Source: DASVTU01 sp036387415
Lineage (GTDB): Bacteria > Acidobacteriota > Blastocatellia > Pyrinomonadales > Pyrinomonadaceae
Direction: 5' to 3'
Length of the DNA stretch: 64,000 nucleotides
NCBI GenBank assembly: GCA_036387415.1
Contig: DASVTU010000039.1
Coordinates: forward strand, 992,001-1,056,000
How positions within the stretch are numbered: position 1 is the stretch's first letter; every line of letters begins with the position of its first letter. The translations under genes and the position numbers were made by a program. Shown piece after piece: positions 17,031 through 27,152 of the stretch. The notes beneath the pieces are model-generated. The model ran no database searches and was not told where the DNA came from. It saw only the letters and a list, made by a program, of their open reading frames with translations.

Positions 17031-19018
17031 GGTTTCGCCGTGCCTTTCACAGCAGGCGGGACGGCGCGCGGGATGTCGCCGTCGTCGAGCGGTAGGACGA
17101 CTTCGGAGGCTTCGGGTCTTTCGAGTTTGGGCGCGCGGCGCAGGACGGGCGGCAGTTTCGGTCGCGGCAATTTGACGGTGGCGATGTCGTCCGTGCGACG
17201 CAGGATAGCGCCGCCGCGACCCGCGACCCACGCGGAGGTGCCGCCGTGATAAGCGACGGCAAAGAGCGTCGTGCTCGTAATCGTCGGCTGCACTTCCCAC
17301 GTCTCGCCGCCGTCTTTCGTCTGTATCACGCGCCCTTGCTCGCCCACGATGAGCGCATCGTTGCGCCCCGCCGCAGACACTTCATAGAGCGTTATCTCGA
17401 CGGGACTTTCTTGGTCTTTCCACGTTGCGCCGCCGTCGTCTGTTCGCAGGATGAGACCGCGCTCGCCGACGATGAAGCCGCGCGTGTTGTCTGCGAAACT
17501 GATGCTGTTAAGCCACTCTTTAATGTTGGCATCGACAAACTGCCAACTCTCGCCGCCGTCTTCGCTACGCAAAATCGTTCCGTTCGACCCGACCACGACG
17601 CTGTGTTTCGCATCCACGTAAGCGACGGCTTCAAGCCACGTCTCGGTCTTGGAAGGACGCAGTTGCCACGTCTCTCCACCGTCGTCCGTACGCAGGATGA
17701 GACCATGCGCGCCGACGGCGAGCCCGTGCGTTGTGTCCGCGAAATGGACGCCGAACAACTCGTTTTTCACATCTATCTGCGAGCGTGCCCAAGTCGTGCC
17801 GCCATTCGTGGAACGTATGACCGTGCCGTCTGCACCGACCGCCCAACCGTGTGTCTCGTTGATGAAAAAGACGTGATTGAGACGCGCGTCGATGCCCGAT
17901 GGTCGCACCGTCCAACGCTTGCCGCCCGAACTCGTATAAAGAATTCGTCCGCGTGCGCCCACCGCCCAGCCGCGCGCGTCGTCGAGGAAATAAATATCTG
18001 TGAGGTCGTCGCGCCCGCCCTCTGTGAGACGCCGCCACGCGACGCCGCCGTCATCCGTCCGCAGGATAAGCCCGTCGCGCCCCGCCGCCCATCCCGTCGA
18101 TTCGTCAACGAAATGAAGCGAGGCAAGACGCGGGCGCGTCCTGATGCTGACGGGGAACCATGTCGCGCCGCCGTTCGCGGTCGTCAAGACCTGCCCGTCG
18201 TCGCCCGCCGCCCATCCATGCAGTTCGTCCGTGAAGAAGACCGACAGCAAATCGGTCATGGTTAGCACCTCTGCACGCGTCCACGTCTTGCCGCCGTCGG
18301 CGGTGCGAAGTATCCATCCGCCGTAGCCGACGACGACGGCGGTCTGCGACGAACCGGCGAACGCCACACTTGTCAGTGGCGTCTCGCCTGCCGGAGTGGC
18401 AATCTTTTTCCATGTCGCGCCGCCATCGTCGGTGGCGAGCAACGTGCCGCGCTCGCCGACCGCGACACCCGTCTTCTCGTCGGCAAACGAGACCGAATAG
18501 AGATGCGCGCGCACGCCCGACGTTTGCGGCTTCCACGTTTTGCCGCCGTCCTCCGTCGCGATAATCGCGCCGTAACTTCCGACCGCCCAACCGTGCGACG
18601 CATCGGCGGCGAAGGCGATGCTATAGAGATGGTCGCTGATGCCCGTCGGGCGAAGTTCCCACTTGTCGCCGCCGTTCGCGGTCGCCAGAACCATGCCGCG
18701 CGAACCAACCACCACTGCGAATTTTTTATCCTTGACGTAAAGCCCGTAGAGCGTCGTCGTCGCGGGAGAACTCTGCCCGTCCCAACTAAAACCGCCGTCC
18801 TCCGTTTGCAGGATAATGCCGTCTGCGCCGACCGCCCATCCTGTCCTCTTGTCCGCCGCAAATCGCACTGCACTAATCGCGTTGCCCTGCGGCAGAGGAT
18901 TCTGCCACACCCACCCGCGCGTCTGCGCCTGCGCCGCCGACGACAACACGCACGCCAACGCCAGCCATAAGAGACAGGCATGCCGCGAACGTCTCGAAGT
19001 TGAAGCAGAGACAGACAT
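17027..19018 (-). CDS. Secreted Ycf48-like beta-propeller protein
   Basis: 663 residues. A signal peptide (about 1-31, ending SSAAQAQ) leads into roughly 14 repeats of about 42-43 residues with the consensus GWAVG-x-G-x-I-x-x-T-x-DGG-x-TW (GWAVGADGIILQTEDGG and so on) up to about residue 610. This is the BNR/Ycf48 propeller motif. Ycf48 itself assists photosystem II assembly in phototrophs; non-photosynthetic homologues are common and probably bind other proteins or glycans, so no photosystem role is implied. The number of repeats would make two propellers. The C-terminal ~55 residues are Pro-rich. It is the downstream end of a minus-strand run. Confidence 0.85.
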   Translation of the reverse strand: MSVSASTSRRSRHACLLWLALACVLSSAAQAQTRGWVWQNPLPQGNAISAVRFAADKRTGWAVGADGIILQTEDGGFSWDGQSSPATTTLYGLYVKDKKFAVVVGSRGMVLATANGGDKWELRPTGISDHLYSIAFAADASHGWAVGSYGAIIATEDGGKTWKPQTSGVRAHLYSVSFADEKTGVAVGERGTLLATDDGGATWKKIATPAGETPLTSVAFAGSSQTAVVVGYGGWILRTADGGKTWTRAEVLTMTDLLSVFFTDELHGWAAGDDGQVLTTANGGATWFPVSIRTRPRLASLHFVDESTGWAAGRDGLILRTDDGGVAWRRLTEGGRDDLTDIYFLDDARGWAVGARGRILYTSSGGKRWTVRPSGIDARLNHVFFINETHGWAVGADGTVIRSTNGGTTWARSQIDVKNELFGVHFADTTHGLAVGAHGLILRTDDGGETWQLRPSKTETWLEAVAYVDAKHSVVVGSNGTILRSEDGGESWQFVDANIKEWLNSISFADNTRGFIVGERGLILRTDDGGATWKDQESPVEITLYEVSAAGRNDALIVGEQGRVIQTKDGGETWEVQPTITSTTLFAVAYHGGTSAWVAGRGGAILRRTDDIATVKLPRPKLPPVLRRAPKLERPEASEVVLPLDDGDIPRAVPPAVKGTAKP

Positions 19019-19085
19019 AAACTATTGATTCGGGTAGAAGGAAGCAAATAACTATCGGCAAACTCAGTCGTGCAGAGGAGATTGG

Positions 19086-19315
19086 CTATTCGCTGACAAG
19101 TTCGGGGACGTGTTCGGCTTCATAATGCTCGACTAATACGCCAAGAATTTCCATCAGTGATGCCAGAGGATGATTTTCGTCCTCACCAACTTCATCAATC
19201 AAGCCATCCAACAATGCAACGATACGACGATACTCTTCCTCTGTATGAGGAACAAAAACCGCTTCCCGATTCCAGACCAACTCTTCATCGCTTTATCAAT
19301 ATCAGGATTATGCAT
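19086..19315 (-). pseudogene. HigA-like antitoxin, frameshifted
   Basis: The conserved body reads VFVPHTEEEYRRIVALLDG and continues to HVPELVSE, as in acidobacterial/proteobacterial antitoxins paired with HigB. It has no ATG in its own frame. The expected start (ATG at 19315, MHNPDIDKAMKSW) is in another frame, three bases after the toxin's stop codon and preceded by AAGGA. One missing base near 19275-19280 (in TCTGGAATCGGG) would join the two parts as ...KSW..NREAVFVPH. Alternatively the body could start at TTG 19280. The conserved HTH usually C-terminal in HigA is absent; these short versions lack it in other genomes too. Confidence 0.6.
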
Positions 19316-19318
19316 TGC

Positions 19319-19605
19319 TTATTCCTTCCAGTTATCCTGGTCGTACTCCTTATGCGTCAGAACCGCACGAATATAAACTTTGCGCCGATTATAATGAATG
19401 GCTGCAACCAGCCGTACTTTATTTCCGCCGATATTAAACACCGTCAACTTGCCCACTTTATCCGCCGCTGGAAAAATTAACCGCAACTCCACGAAGGAAG
19501 CGAGATTCGTTTGTTTTATCAATCTGTGCCAATGCGCTAAAGCGTTTCTTGTTTCGGGACACTGGCTCACAAACTCGTTAAGACGCTGCCGTGTAATAAC
19601 GGCAT
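19319..19605 (-). pseudogene. HigB-family mRNA interferase toxin, start region frameshifted
   Basis: The body VITRQRLNEF ... HWHRLIKQT ... DKVGKLTVFNIGGNKVRLVAAIHY ... YIRAVLTHKEYDQDNW is a full HigB toxin, a ribosome-associated mRNA interferase. The expected N-terminus is Met-x-Val-Ile-Thr-Arg. The DNA has ATGCC directly before GTTATTACACGG, so one base (for instance A, giving ATG CAC GTT ATT) is missing and the ATG at 19605 is out of frame. The only in-frame starts are TTG at 19639 or an ATT. Toxin before antitoxin is the usual higBA order. The locus is more AT-rich than its neighbours, as expected for a mobile module. Confidence 0.6.
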
Positions 19606-19669
19606 GTAAAATGTTACGTCTTCCGGCACAAACACACAAATCGCCACAAATGACTTATTAATAATGCTT

Positions 19670-20134
19670 TTATGCCGAGACCGAGCCAGCAACCAACTCC
19701 GAAGCGTCGCGCAAGACCGTTTCATCGACGTGGCCGAGCGTGGCGATGCGGCGGGCGGCGCTGTCAACCGCCTCTTGCGCGACGTGTCCGGCGTGGCCTT
19801 TAATCCATTCCCATTCGATTTTGTGGTTCCCCGCCGCCTTGTCCAGACGCGCCCACCACTCATGGTTCGACTTGCGACGAAAATTCCCCTTCATCGTCTC
19901 GACGACGTAGCGCGAATCAGTCAACAGAAGCACACGGCATGGCTCGCGCAGTTGTTCGAGTCCGAGCGCGGCGGCGGCAATCTCCGCCTGTTGGTTCGTC
20001 ACGCTGCCGAGATAGACGCCGAAGGCACGCCACATGTCGCGCCAGTTCAAAAGCGCCACGGCAGCCGCACGCGTCGAAGCCTGACCGTTACCGAGGCTCG
20101 AACCGTCGCAGTAGATGGAAACCTGTTTCATCAT
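19670..20134 (-). CDS. rnhA: Ribonuclease HI family protein
   Basis: 154 residues, typical for RNase HI, which cuts RNA in RNA-DNA hybrids at replication primers and R-loops. The DEDD catalytic carboxylates are in place: D10 (YCDGSS), E51 (NQQAEIAA), D73 (LLTDSRYV) and Asp in QEAVDSAARR. The basic WIKGHAGH loop carries the handle His. There is a double ATG at 20134/20131 with no clear ribosome binding site; the repeat element begins directly upstream, so the promoter region may have been displaced. A repeat of 150 bases separates it from the SbcC gene. Confidence 0.9.
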   Translation of the reverse strand: MMKQVSIYCDGSSLGNGQASTRAAAVALLNWRDMWRAFGVYLGSVTNQQAEIAAAALGLEQLREPCRVLLLTDSRYVVETMKGNFRRKSNHEWWARLDKAAGNHKIEWEWIKGHAGHVAQEAVDSAARRIATLGHVDETVLRDASELVAGSVSA

Positions 20135-20290
20135 TCAATTGCGGATTGCGGATTGCGGATTGAAAAGCAGAAGTCAGTAGAAAATTTAACTAGCTTTGCT
20201 CTCAACTGCATTCCGGTTTTCCTTCCGGCTTCTGAATCCCAACTCCTGAATTTTTCTTCTTCCAATCCGCATTTCCGCAATCCGCAATTC
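20135..20290. repeat. Dispersed hairpin element, GCGGATT/CTCCTGA type, copy 1
   Basis: Outer words: ATTGCGG three times at 20138-20160 and the complement CCGCAAT at about 20275-20290. Inner part: a CTTCTGAATCCCAACTCCTGAA arm near 20229-20252 facing CAGAAGTCAG near 20167. The centre contains AACCGGAA / TTGAGAG text (reverse strand) also found at 29710-29745, so the two are copies of one element in opposite orientation. Confidence 0.75.
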
Positions 20291-23200
20291 AAAGGGCTTT
20301 TTCCGTCGCGCCCGTGACGGCGACGATGTGGTCAACCGCTTCTTCAAAGGTGTCGTCGTGGGAGATGACGAATAGTTGGTCGAAGTCGCGCACTTGTCCG
20401 ATTTGACGCGCGAGATTTTGCCGACGTTCGCTGTCCATGTTGATGGTCGGTTCGTCGAAGAAGGCGATGCGGATGTCGGAAAGCTGTTTGAGGAGCGCGA
20501 GACGCACGGACAGCGCGGCGGCCACCTGTTCGCCGCCCGAAAGATTGATGAAGGAACGTTCATAACCATTCTCTTCGAGGATTATCTCGTATTCCTTCGA
20601 CCAACGAAGCGCACGCCCGCCCTCGTCTGTAATCTCACGGAAAAGCTGGTTGGCTTCAATCGAAATGTTATAGAGGTAACTTTCGGTGACGAGTGGGCCA
20701 GCCGCTTTGAGTGTGTCGCGGATAAACTCGGTCGTCTCATGTAAGTTTTTGAGATGTTCGACGGCACGCAGTTCTTCATGCCATGCCTCGCGTATTTCGT
20801 CGAGCCGCGCGATGTCTGCGCCGAGCGACGCAGCACGTTCGCGCGCCGCGTCGAGTTGCGCGATGGTGGCGGCGGCGCGTTCGCGTGCGAGCGACAGTTG
20901 GCCGCGTTCGTGGTTGTGTTCTTCGCGGTCGTAATCGGCGACGGCGCGCGCGTGTGCCTCTCGCGCTTCTGCGGCTTCGCGCGCGGCGCGTGTGGCACGC
21001 TCCGAGGCGTTGGCCGTCTCCGCCTCGCGTGCGGGCAAGGTCGCCGCCAACTCTGCGCTCGCCAGATACTCACGATAACCCGCAGCCGTCCGGTCGCGCT
21101 CCGCGACGACGCGTGTCCACTCCGCATCGAGTTCGCGGAACTGCTCCAACTGCGCGTCGAGCGCGTTTTTTTGTTGTTCGAGAGCGGCGAGCGCATCACG
21201 CGCGCCCTGCGCTTCGCGTTTGAACTGCTCCTCTCGTCCGGCTTCGGCGCGCAGACCCGCAGCACGTCCGCGCGGGTCGTTGAGTTGGCGCAGACGTTCG
21301 TCTGTCTCTTTAATCTCCTCGGTCAACGAACCGACCGCGCCCGCCACCGCAGCGATTTCATCACGCTCCTCTCGCTTGCGTTTGCCCTCCTCGGCAATCT
21401 CCTGCAAGCGCACGCGCAGAGGCTCAAGCTCGGCATAACGCCGCGCATCCTCGCGCGCAATCTTGAGCATGCCGTCAAGGCCGAAAAGCTCTGATTGCAA
21501 CCTGTCGAGCACTTCCGGCGTGGCCTCGGAAAGCGACGCTAGTTCGCCGTCGATGCTCGCCAGTTTCTCTTCATGACGTGTGAGAAGTTCGCGCTCCTGC
21601 CGTAGACGCTGATGCTCTCTTTCGAGTTGCGCGCGAGCCGTGGAAGCGACACGCGAGGCGCGCACGGCTTCGACGACGCGCGTGCTTTCGCGCTCGACGA
21701 CGGACAACTGCGTGCGATAGGCCGCGAGTTGGTCGCCGAAATAACTTTCAAAAGTTTGGCCTTCGCTGAAACTCAAACAACGGTCGCCGAGAACAGGGCA
21801 GACGCCGTTTTTGACTTCGGCGCGCACGCGCTCGTCGCGTTCGATGGCGGCGCGCAGGCGCGCGGCTTGTTGCGACAATTCGCGTTCGCGCGCTTCGAGT
21901 TCCGCGACGCTTTCGGCTCCGGCGGCGGCGCTTTCGAGTTCGCGCGCCTCGCGTTCCAAGCCCGCGACGCTCCGCCTCACGCGCTCGACTTCGCGCAACT
22001 GTTCGCGCCTCTGTCGCTCGAAAACTTTGCGCGTCGCCAACGCCTGTTCCGTCCGGCTCAGTTCTGTCTCGGCGTGTGTTCTTTCGCTCTCAAGTTTTTC
22101 AACACGCTCGTCCGCGCCCGCCGCGCCCTCCGACGCGCGCACGCGTTCACGCGTCTGCACATGCTGCGCGCGCAAATCTTCGAGTTCGCGTTCGAGCCGC
22201 GCGAGTCGTTCGCCCGCGACGCGCGCCCGCGTCAGGAGTTCATGCAGATGTTGACGCTCTTTCTCCAATTCCTCCTGCGACGTGATTTCGCGTTTGAGTT
22301 CGACGAGCGACCGACGCGCCTCCGCCGCGCGTTCCAGCGCATCTGCGAGACGACGCAAATCGCCTTTGGCTTCCACCATCAGACGTTCAACACCGCGACT
22401 CTCATCAAGCAAACGGTCGCGCTCGGCGCGCCTGCTTTCGAGTAGGCGCAAACCCTCAATCGCTTCGAGATGTGCGCCGTGGTCGTCTACGGTTGCGCGT
22501 TGCCGCTCGCCCGCGCGACGCGCCGCGTCGAGTTCCGTCTGTAAATCTGCGAGGCGTCGTTCGGCGGCGGCGCTCTCAAACTCCGAACGTTCAGCCACGA
22601 TGCGTGTCTCGTTCATGCGACGCTCGCCTTCGTCCATCTCCGCGACCACGCGCGCACGCGTCTCCGTCTCGCTCTGCAAGACGGCGAGCGCCGCCTCTAA
22701 TTCTTCCACGCGAAGCGACGCGTCGCGGTGGTCGGAGAGGAGTCTGTCGTAGTTTGCGAGTTGACCTTCGGCGTTGGCGATGCGCTTGTGAACTTCGAGC
22801 GAGCGGTCGGCAATCAACTTCACGGTGTCGCCCAGACGCTTCGCGCCCTCGCGGTATTCTTCCACCTTGAGCAAGCGGTCAAACTTCGCTTTGCGCTCGC
22901 TCGGTGTCTCGCGAAAATCGGCGGTCAGCAAGCCCTGCGGGACGCCGATGGCGGAACGAAACAACGCCTTCAAATCCGTTCCCGGCTCGATGCCGAGATG
23001 CTGATTGAGGAAGGCGCGGACATCCTTCGTCTTTTCGACGAGACGCACGCCGAGCGCCGGATCGAAGACGTTGTAACCTTGCGCCGTGTCGCGATAGACG
23101 GTGTACTGTCGCCCGTCCAAATCGCTCTCAAACGTGACGCGCACGTTGCCCTTCTTCGAGCCGCGACGAAGAAAATCATCCTTGCTGTATTCGAGCGTAT

Positions 23201-23345
23201 CAAAGAGCGTCCATGCAATCGCTTCGAGAATCGTCGTCTTGCCCGCGCCGTTCGGCCCGACAATCGCAATCGTCCCACGCTCGAAACGATACTCGGCGTG
23301 CTCGTAAGCCTTGATGTTTTCTAATTCGACGTGCGTGACATGCAT
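20289..23345 (-). CDS. sbcC: SbcC/Rad50-like SMC-family ATPase
   Basis: 1018 residues with the layout of SbcC/Rad50: an N-terminal ABC half with Walker A GPNGAGKTT (30-38), a long antiparallel coiled coil (about 180-830), and a C-terminal half with signature NLSGGEQVAAAL, Walker B and D-loop FFDEPTINMDSERR. In complex with the SbcD/Mre11 nuclease such proteins open DNA hairpins and process blocked ends. The hook is unusual: C516 and C523 in CPVLGDRC have six residues between them, not the CxxC of classical zinc hooks. No sbcD lies next to it; upstream are only the remains of a toxin-antitoxin module. Assignment to the SbcC/Rad50 family is firm; orthology to E. coli SbcC is not. Confidence 0.88.
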   Translation of the reverse strand: MHVTHVELENIKAYEHAEYRFERGTIAIVGPNGAGKTTILEAIAWTLFDTLEYSKDDFLRRGSKKGNVRVTFESDLDGRQYTVYRDTAQGYNVFDPALGVRLVEKTKDVRAFLNQHLGIEPGTDLKALFRSAIGVPQGLLTADFRETPSERKAKFDRLLKVEEYREGAKRLGDTVKLIADRSLEVHKRIANAEGQLANYDRLLSDHRDASLRVEELEAALAVLQSETETRARVVAEMDEGERRMNETRIVAERSEFESAAAERRLADLQTELDAARRAGERQRATVDDHGAHLEAIEGLRLLESRRAERDRLLDESRGVERLMVEAKGDLRRLADALERAAEARRSLVELKREITSQEELEKERQHLHELLTRARVAGERLARLERELEDLRAQHVQTRERVRASEGAAGADERVEKLESERTHAETELSRTEQALATRKVFERQRREQLREVERVRRSVAGLEREARELESAAAGAESVAELEARERELSQQAARLRAAIERDERVRAEVKNGVCPVLGDRCLSFSEGQTFESYFGDQLAAYRTQLSVVERESTRVVEAVRASRVASTARAQLEREHQRLRQERELLTRHEEKLASIDGELASLSEATPEVLDRLQSELFGLDGMLKIAREDARRYAELEPLRVRLQEIAEEGKRKREERDEIAAVAGAVGSLTEEIKETDERLRQLNDPRGRAAGLRAEAGREEQFKREAQGARDALAALEQQKNALDAQLEQFRELDAEWTRVVAERDRTAAGYREYLASAELAATLPAREAETANASERATRAAREAAEAREAHARAVADYDREEHNHERGQLSLARERAAATIAQLDAARERAASLGADIARLDEIREAWHEELRAVEHLKNLHETTEFIRDTLKAAGPLVTESYLYNISIEANQLFREITDEGGRALRWSKEYEIILEENGYERSFINLSGGEQVAAALSVRLALLKQLSDIRIAFFDEPTINMDSERRQNLARQIGQVRDFDQLFVISHDDTFEEAVDHIVAVTGATEKAL

Positions 23346-23396
23346 GCTTTTCAGGTACGACAGAGGACTTGGCCGACGCGCTTCGTTGCCTTACGC

Positions 23397-23720
23397 TTAC
23401 TGTGAAGGCATTGAAATTTCAACGAATGCGCGTGGCTGAACATCGTTAAGTGCGGCTTCGATAGCAGGAATCAACGCTTCAACAACGGGCACTTGATTAC
23501 TTGGCAGAATCAACACGGCGAACTTCCTTTACGTAAGATTTTGTTGATAACGTAGATTCTCATCAGTGGTAATAAAAACATCGAACCGGCCTTCAATGGC
23601 TACTAGCAGTTCTCCGTTTTTGAGTCCTGACCAACCCATCTCCTGAACCGTGCTGATGCTTCGCTGCGGCAGACGTTTCTTCACTATGCTCGGCGTACAC
23701 TCATCGAGCAGGACGTTCAT
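23397..23720 (-). pseudogene. DUF5615 PIN-like toxin with in-frame stop
   Basis: Family members run ~105 residues. Here the frame reads NVLLDECTPSIVKKRLP ... DVFITTDENLRYQQNLT, then TAA at 23529-23531, then without any shift RKFAVLILPSNQVPVVEALI ... to a second TAA at 23397-23399. The text after the stop matches what these proteins have (strand AVLILP then NQVPVVE), so a single base change (for example AAA to TAA) has truncated it. PIN-like DUF5615 proteins are probable RNases paired with DUF433 antitoxins. Acidic residues D7 and E8 of the N-terminal motif and the DD-like TTDEN site survive. The ATG overlaps the antitoxin stop by four bases. Confidence 0.8.
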
Positions 23721-23959
23721 GCTGCACGCCCTAAACGTGCCAACGTGTCCTTTGAAAATTCCAAAACTTGAAGCACCTGCTCGCGCGTGACTGTCGGGAA
23801 ATTATCGAGAAATTCATCTAACGAAATTCCTGCCGCGAGATTATCCAGCAAAGCTGCGACGGGCACGCGCGTACCGCGAAACACAACCGCTCCGCTCAAA
23901 ATTTCAGGGTCGCTCGTTATCGGTAACTGCGCGATTTGCTCGTCGTCAAGTGTTAACAT
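23717..23959 (-). CDS. DUF433 antitoxin
   Basis: 80 residues from the ATG at 23959. The sequence SDPEILSGAVVFRGTRVPVAALLDNLAAG followed by LDEFLDNFPTVTREQVLQVLEF is the DUF433 pattern, a small winged-helix/MerR-like domain that neutralises DUF5615 or VapC-type toxins and represses its own operon. It looks intact, while its toxin has an in-frame stop. The stop of this gene overlaps the toxin ATG (ATGA), the standard translational coupling of such pairs. A longer frame reaching 24136 is rejected because it would overlap lepA. It sits 42 bases downstream of lepA. Confidence 0.85.
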   Translation of the reverse strand: MLTLDDEQIAQLPITSDPEILSGAVVFRGTRVPVAALLDNLAAGISLDEFLDNFPTVTREQVLQVLEFSKDTLARLGRAA

Positions 23960-24000
23960 CCGACTCGATCTCCATTGCAGAATCACGTTAAACGTCTGCC

Positions 24001-25800
<1,800 letters not shown>

Positions 25801-25823
25801 TAGTTTCAATCAAGACTCTCGTA

Positions 25824-26183
25824 TTAGGAGCGTTCATCCATGAGAGTATGAGCAGTCAGTAGCAATTCAACGATGACACTAACGATTGAGGAGAAGGAAT
25901 TTGCCTGCAACATGCCAACCTGAGTTACCATCAAATTTTGATTCGCGGTGAATAGCTTTAGAGGGCGAGCGTAGCTTGTCCGTCGCAGACCGCCCTAAGT
26001 AAAGTCGTTCTCTGAAATCTTTATCGCATGAGTATCGCCATAAGGATTGCTTGTTACCTGACACAAAATCCAGTCGTCGCGTCCTGCGCTTCCAAGAACA
26101 ACTGCTGGTCGCAGTTTTGATTGAGACAAGTCAGAGAATGGGAAAGAGACCAGAACTACTGCTGCGACTGAAGGTGCGACCAC
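25824..26183 (-). pseudogene. PemK/MazF-type mRNA interferase with in-frame stop
   Basis: Frame from a GTG at 26183: VVLVSFPFSDLSQSKLRPAVV, then LGSAGRDDWILCQVTSNPYGD and ISENDFT, then TAG at 25995-25997. The same frame continues GGLRRTSYARPLKLFTANQ, NLMVTQVGMLQ and on to TAA at 25824-25826. That second part is the normal C-terminal half of PemK/MazF toxins (SYARP-KLFT, then V-x-x-VG-L). So one base change (for example GAG to TAG) splits an otherwise complete toxin of ~119 residues. It overlaps the antitoxin gene by 28 bases at its 5' end. It precedes lepA by 23 bases. Confidence 0.82.
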
Positions 26184-26377
26184 GCTTCGTCCTCCTCTGG
26201 ACGATTCCAGTCCTCGGCTAACGCCTGTTCGCTTAGCAACGCCGTCTCTGTTGCGTTTAAGTTTGGCGCTTCTTCCAAAATAGTAACCAGTGCCCGTCGC
26301 ACTCCTGCCAGCTTAACGTCTTCGAGCAGACGAACTTGGCCATTCTCGTCAACAATCGCCTCAACTGTTTGAACCAT
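26156..26377 (-). CDS. Antitoxin of the PemK/MazF module
   Basis: 73 residues. It opens with a short AbrB/DUF104-like beta segment (QTVEAIVDENGQVRLLEDVKL, then RRALVTILEE) and ends with an acidic toxin-binding tail (LLSEQALAEDWNRPEEDEAW). The tail wording, SE-ALAEDWNRPEED-AW, is typical of short antitoxins that precede PemK/MazF genes. GAAGGAG lies just upstream of the ATG at 26377. It is intact although the toxin has an in-frame stop, so any remaining role would be autoregulation or protection against related toxins. Confidence 0.8.
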   Translation of the reverse strand: MVQTVEAIVDENGQVRLLEDVKLAGVRRALVTILEEAPNLNATETALLSEQALAEDWNRPEEDEAWSHLQSQQ

Positions 26378-26431
26378 ACCAAACTCCTTCGCTGAGCAAC
26401 TTACGACGCCTCAAATGTACCCATCTAACAT

Positions 26432-26464
26432 AACAAAACGGGCGCGAAACCGCACGCGCCCGCT
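26432..26464 (-). terminator. Terminator between the DUF2846 gene and the MazF module
   Basis: On the minus strand CGGGCGCG (26455-26462) pairs with CGCGCCCG (26439-26446), loop TGCGGTTT, followed by TTTTGTTA. It should terminate the DUF2846 transcript, 35 bases after its stop. Confidence 0.75.
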
Positions 26465-26498
26465 TTCCGTTGATGATGCTTGAAGGCGTTGAGGTCAG

Positions 26499-27104
26499 TT
26501 ATGGCGACTTCTTCGAGGCGGCGTCGGTCTTGTTGTCTTCAACCGAGACCATCGTGCGGTCTTTAATCTTATCGACGCCGAGCGGTTTTAATTTTTTGAT
26601 TTCCTTGAGGGCGTCTTCTTCGTCGGAGAGGAGAATGGTTCCCTTGCCCTTCCACATGCCGGGTTCGAGTTTAACGCGCACGTAGGCGGTTTCGCCGCGT
26701 CCGAGTTTCACGTCAACGCGGTTGCTTTTGTCGGTCATGTGAATGCGGTGCTCGCCGGGTTCGAGTTTGAGTATGAAGAAGCGACCGTTGTCCATGCGCG
26801 CCACCTCCGTGCCGTCGCAAAACACTGACGGCTCAAGTGCTGCGCCGACGAGTTTTTTGGTTCGATAGACGTAGACGGTGGCCTTTTCCCCTTGCGCGGC
26901 GGTTTCAACCGGAGACTTTTCACTGTCGGTAGTCGGCGTGGCAGAGGGATTCTGCGTCGGCTCCTGTGACGCGGTAGTGGCGGCAGCAGCAGGAGGAGGA
27001 TTGCCGCTTTGCTGCGACGACGGCGCGGCTTCCTGCGCCGATGCGTTGGCGAAAACGGCGACAGCAAAGAGCAAGAGCAGTGCGGTGCGTGTGGCGTGTT
27101 TCAT
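26499..27104 (-). CDS. Secreted DUF2846-like protein
   Basis: 201 residues. Signal peptide 1-23 (ending NASAQ), a Pro/Ala/Thr/Gln-rich linker to ~70, then a ~100-residue beta-rich domain: ATVYVYRTKKLVG, VFCDGTEVARMDNGRFFIL, EPGEHRIHM, then ETAYVRVKLEPGMWKGKG. This fits DUF2846, a periplasmic or lipoprotein domain of unknown role that resembles PEGA-like carbohydrate- or surface-binding domains. The charged C-terminus (KSP tail) is not informative. It is downstream of the ROK kinase gene on the same strand with a 48-base gap, so probably co-transcribed. Family match is moderate because it is based on pattern recall. Confidence 0.65.
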   Translation of the reverse strand: MKHATRTALLLLFAVAVFANASAQEAAPSSQQSGNPPPAAAATTASQEPTQNPSATPTTDSEKSPVETAAQGEKATVYVYRTKKLVGAALEPSVFCDGTEVARMDNGRFFILKLEPGEHRIHMTDKSNRVDVKLGRGETAYVRVKLEPGMWKGKGTILLSDEEDALKEIKKLKPLGVDKIKDRTMVSVEDNKTDAASKKSP

Positions 27105-27152
27105 AACTTTTCTTTTATTCGAGGTTGAAAATTTTTTCCGACGGATGATGCG

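Noticed and set aside
17027..19018. Photosystem II assembly factor (by Ycf48 similarity) and so a phototroph
   Set aside because: The propeller motif is common in non-phototrophs and no photosynthesis gene is in the window.
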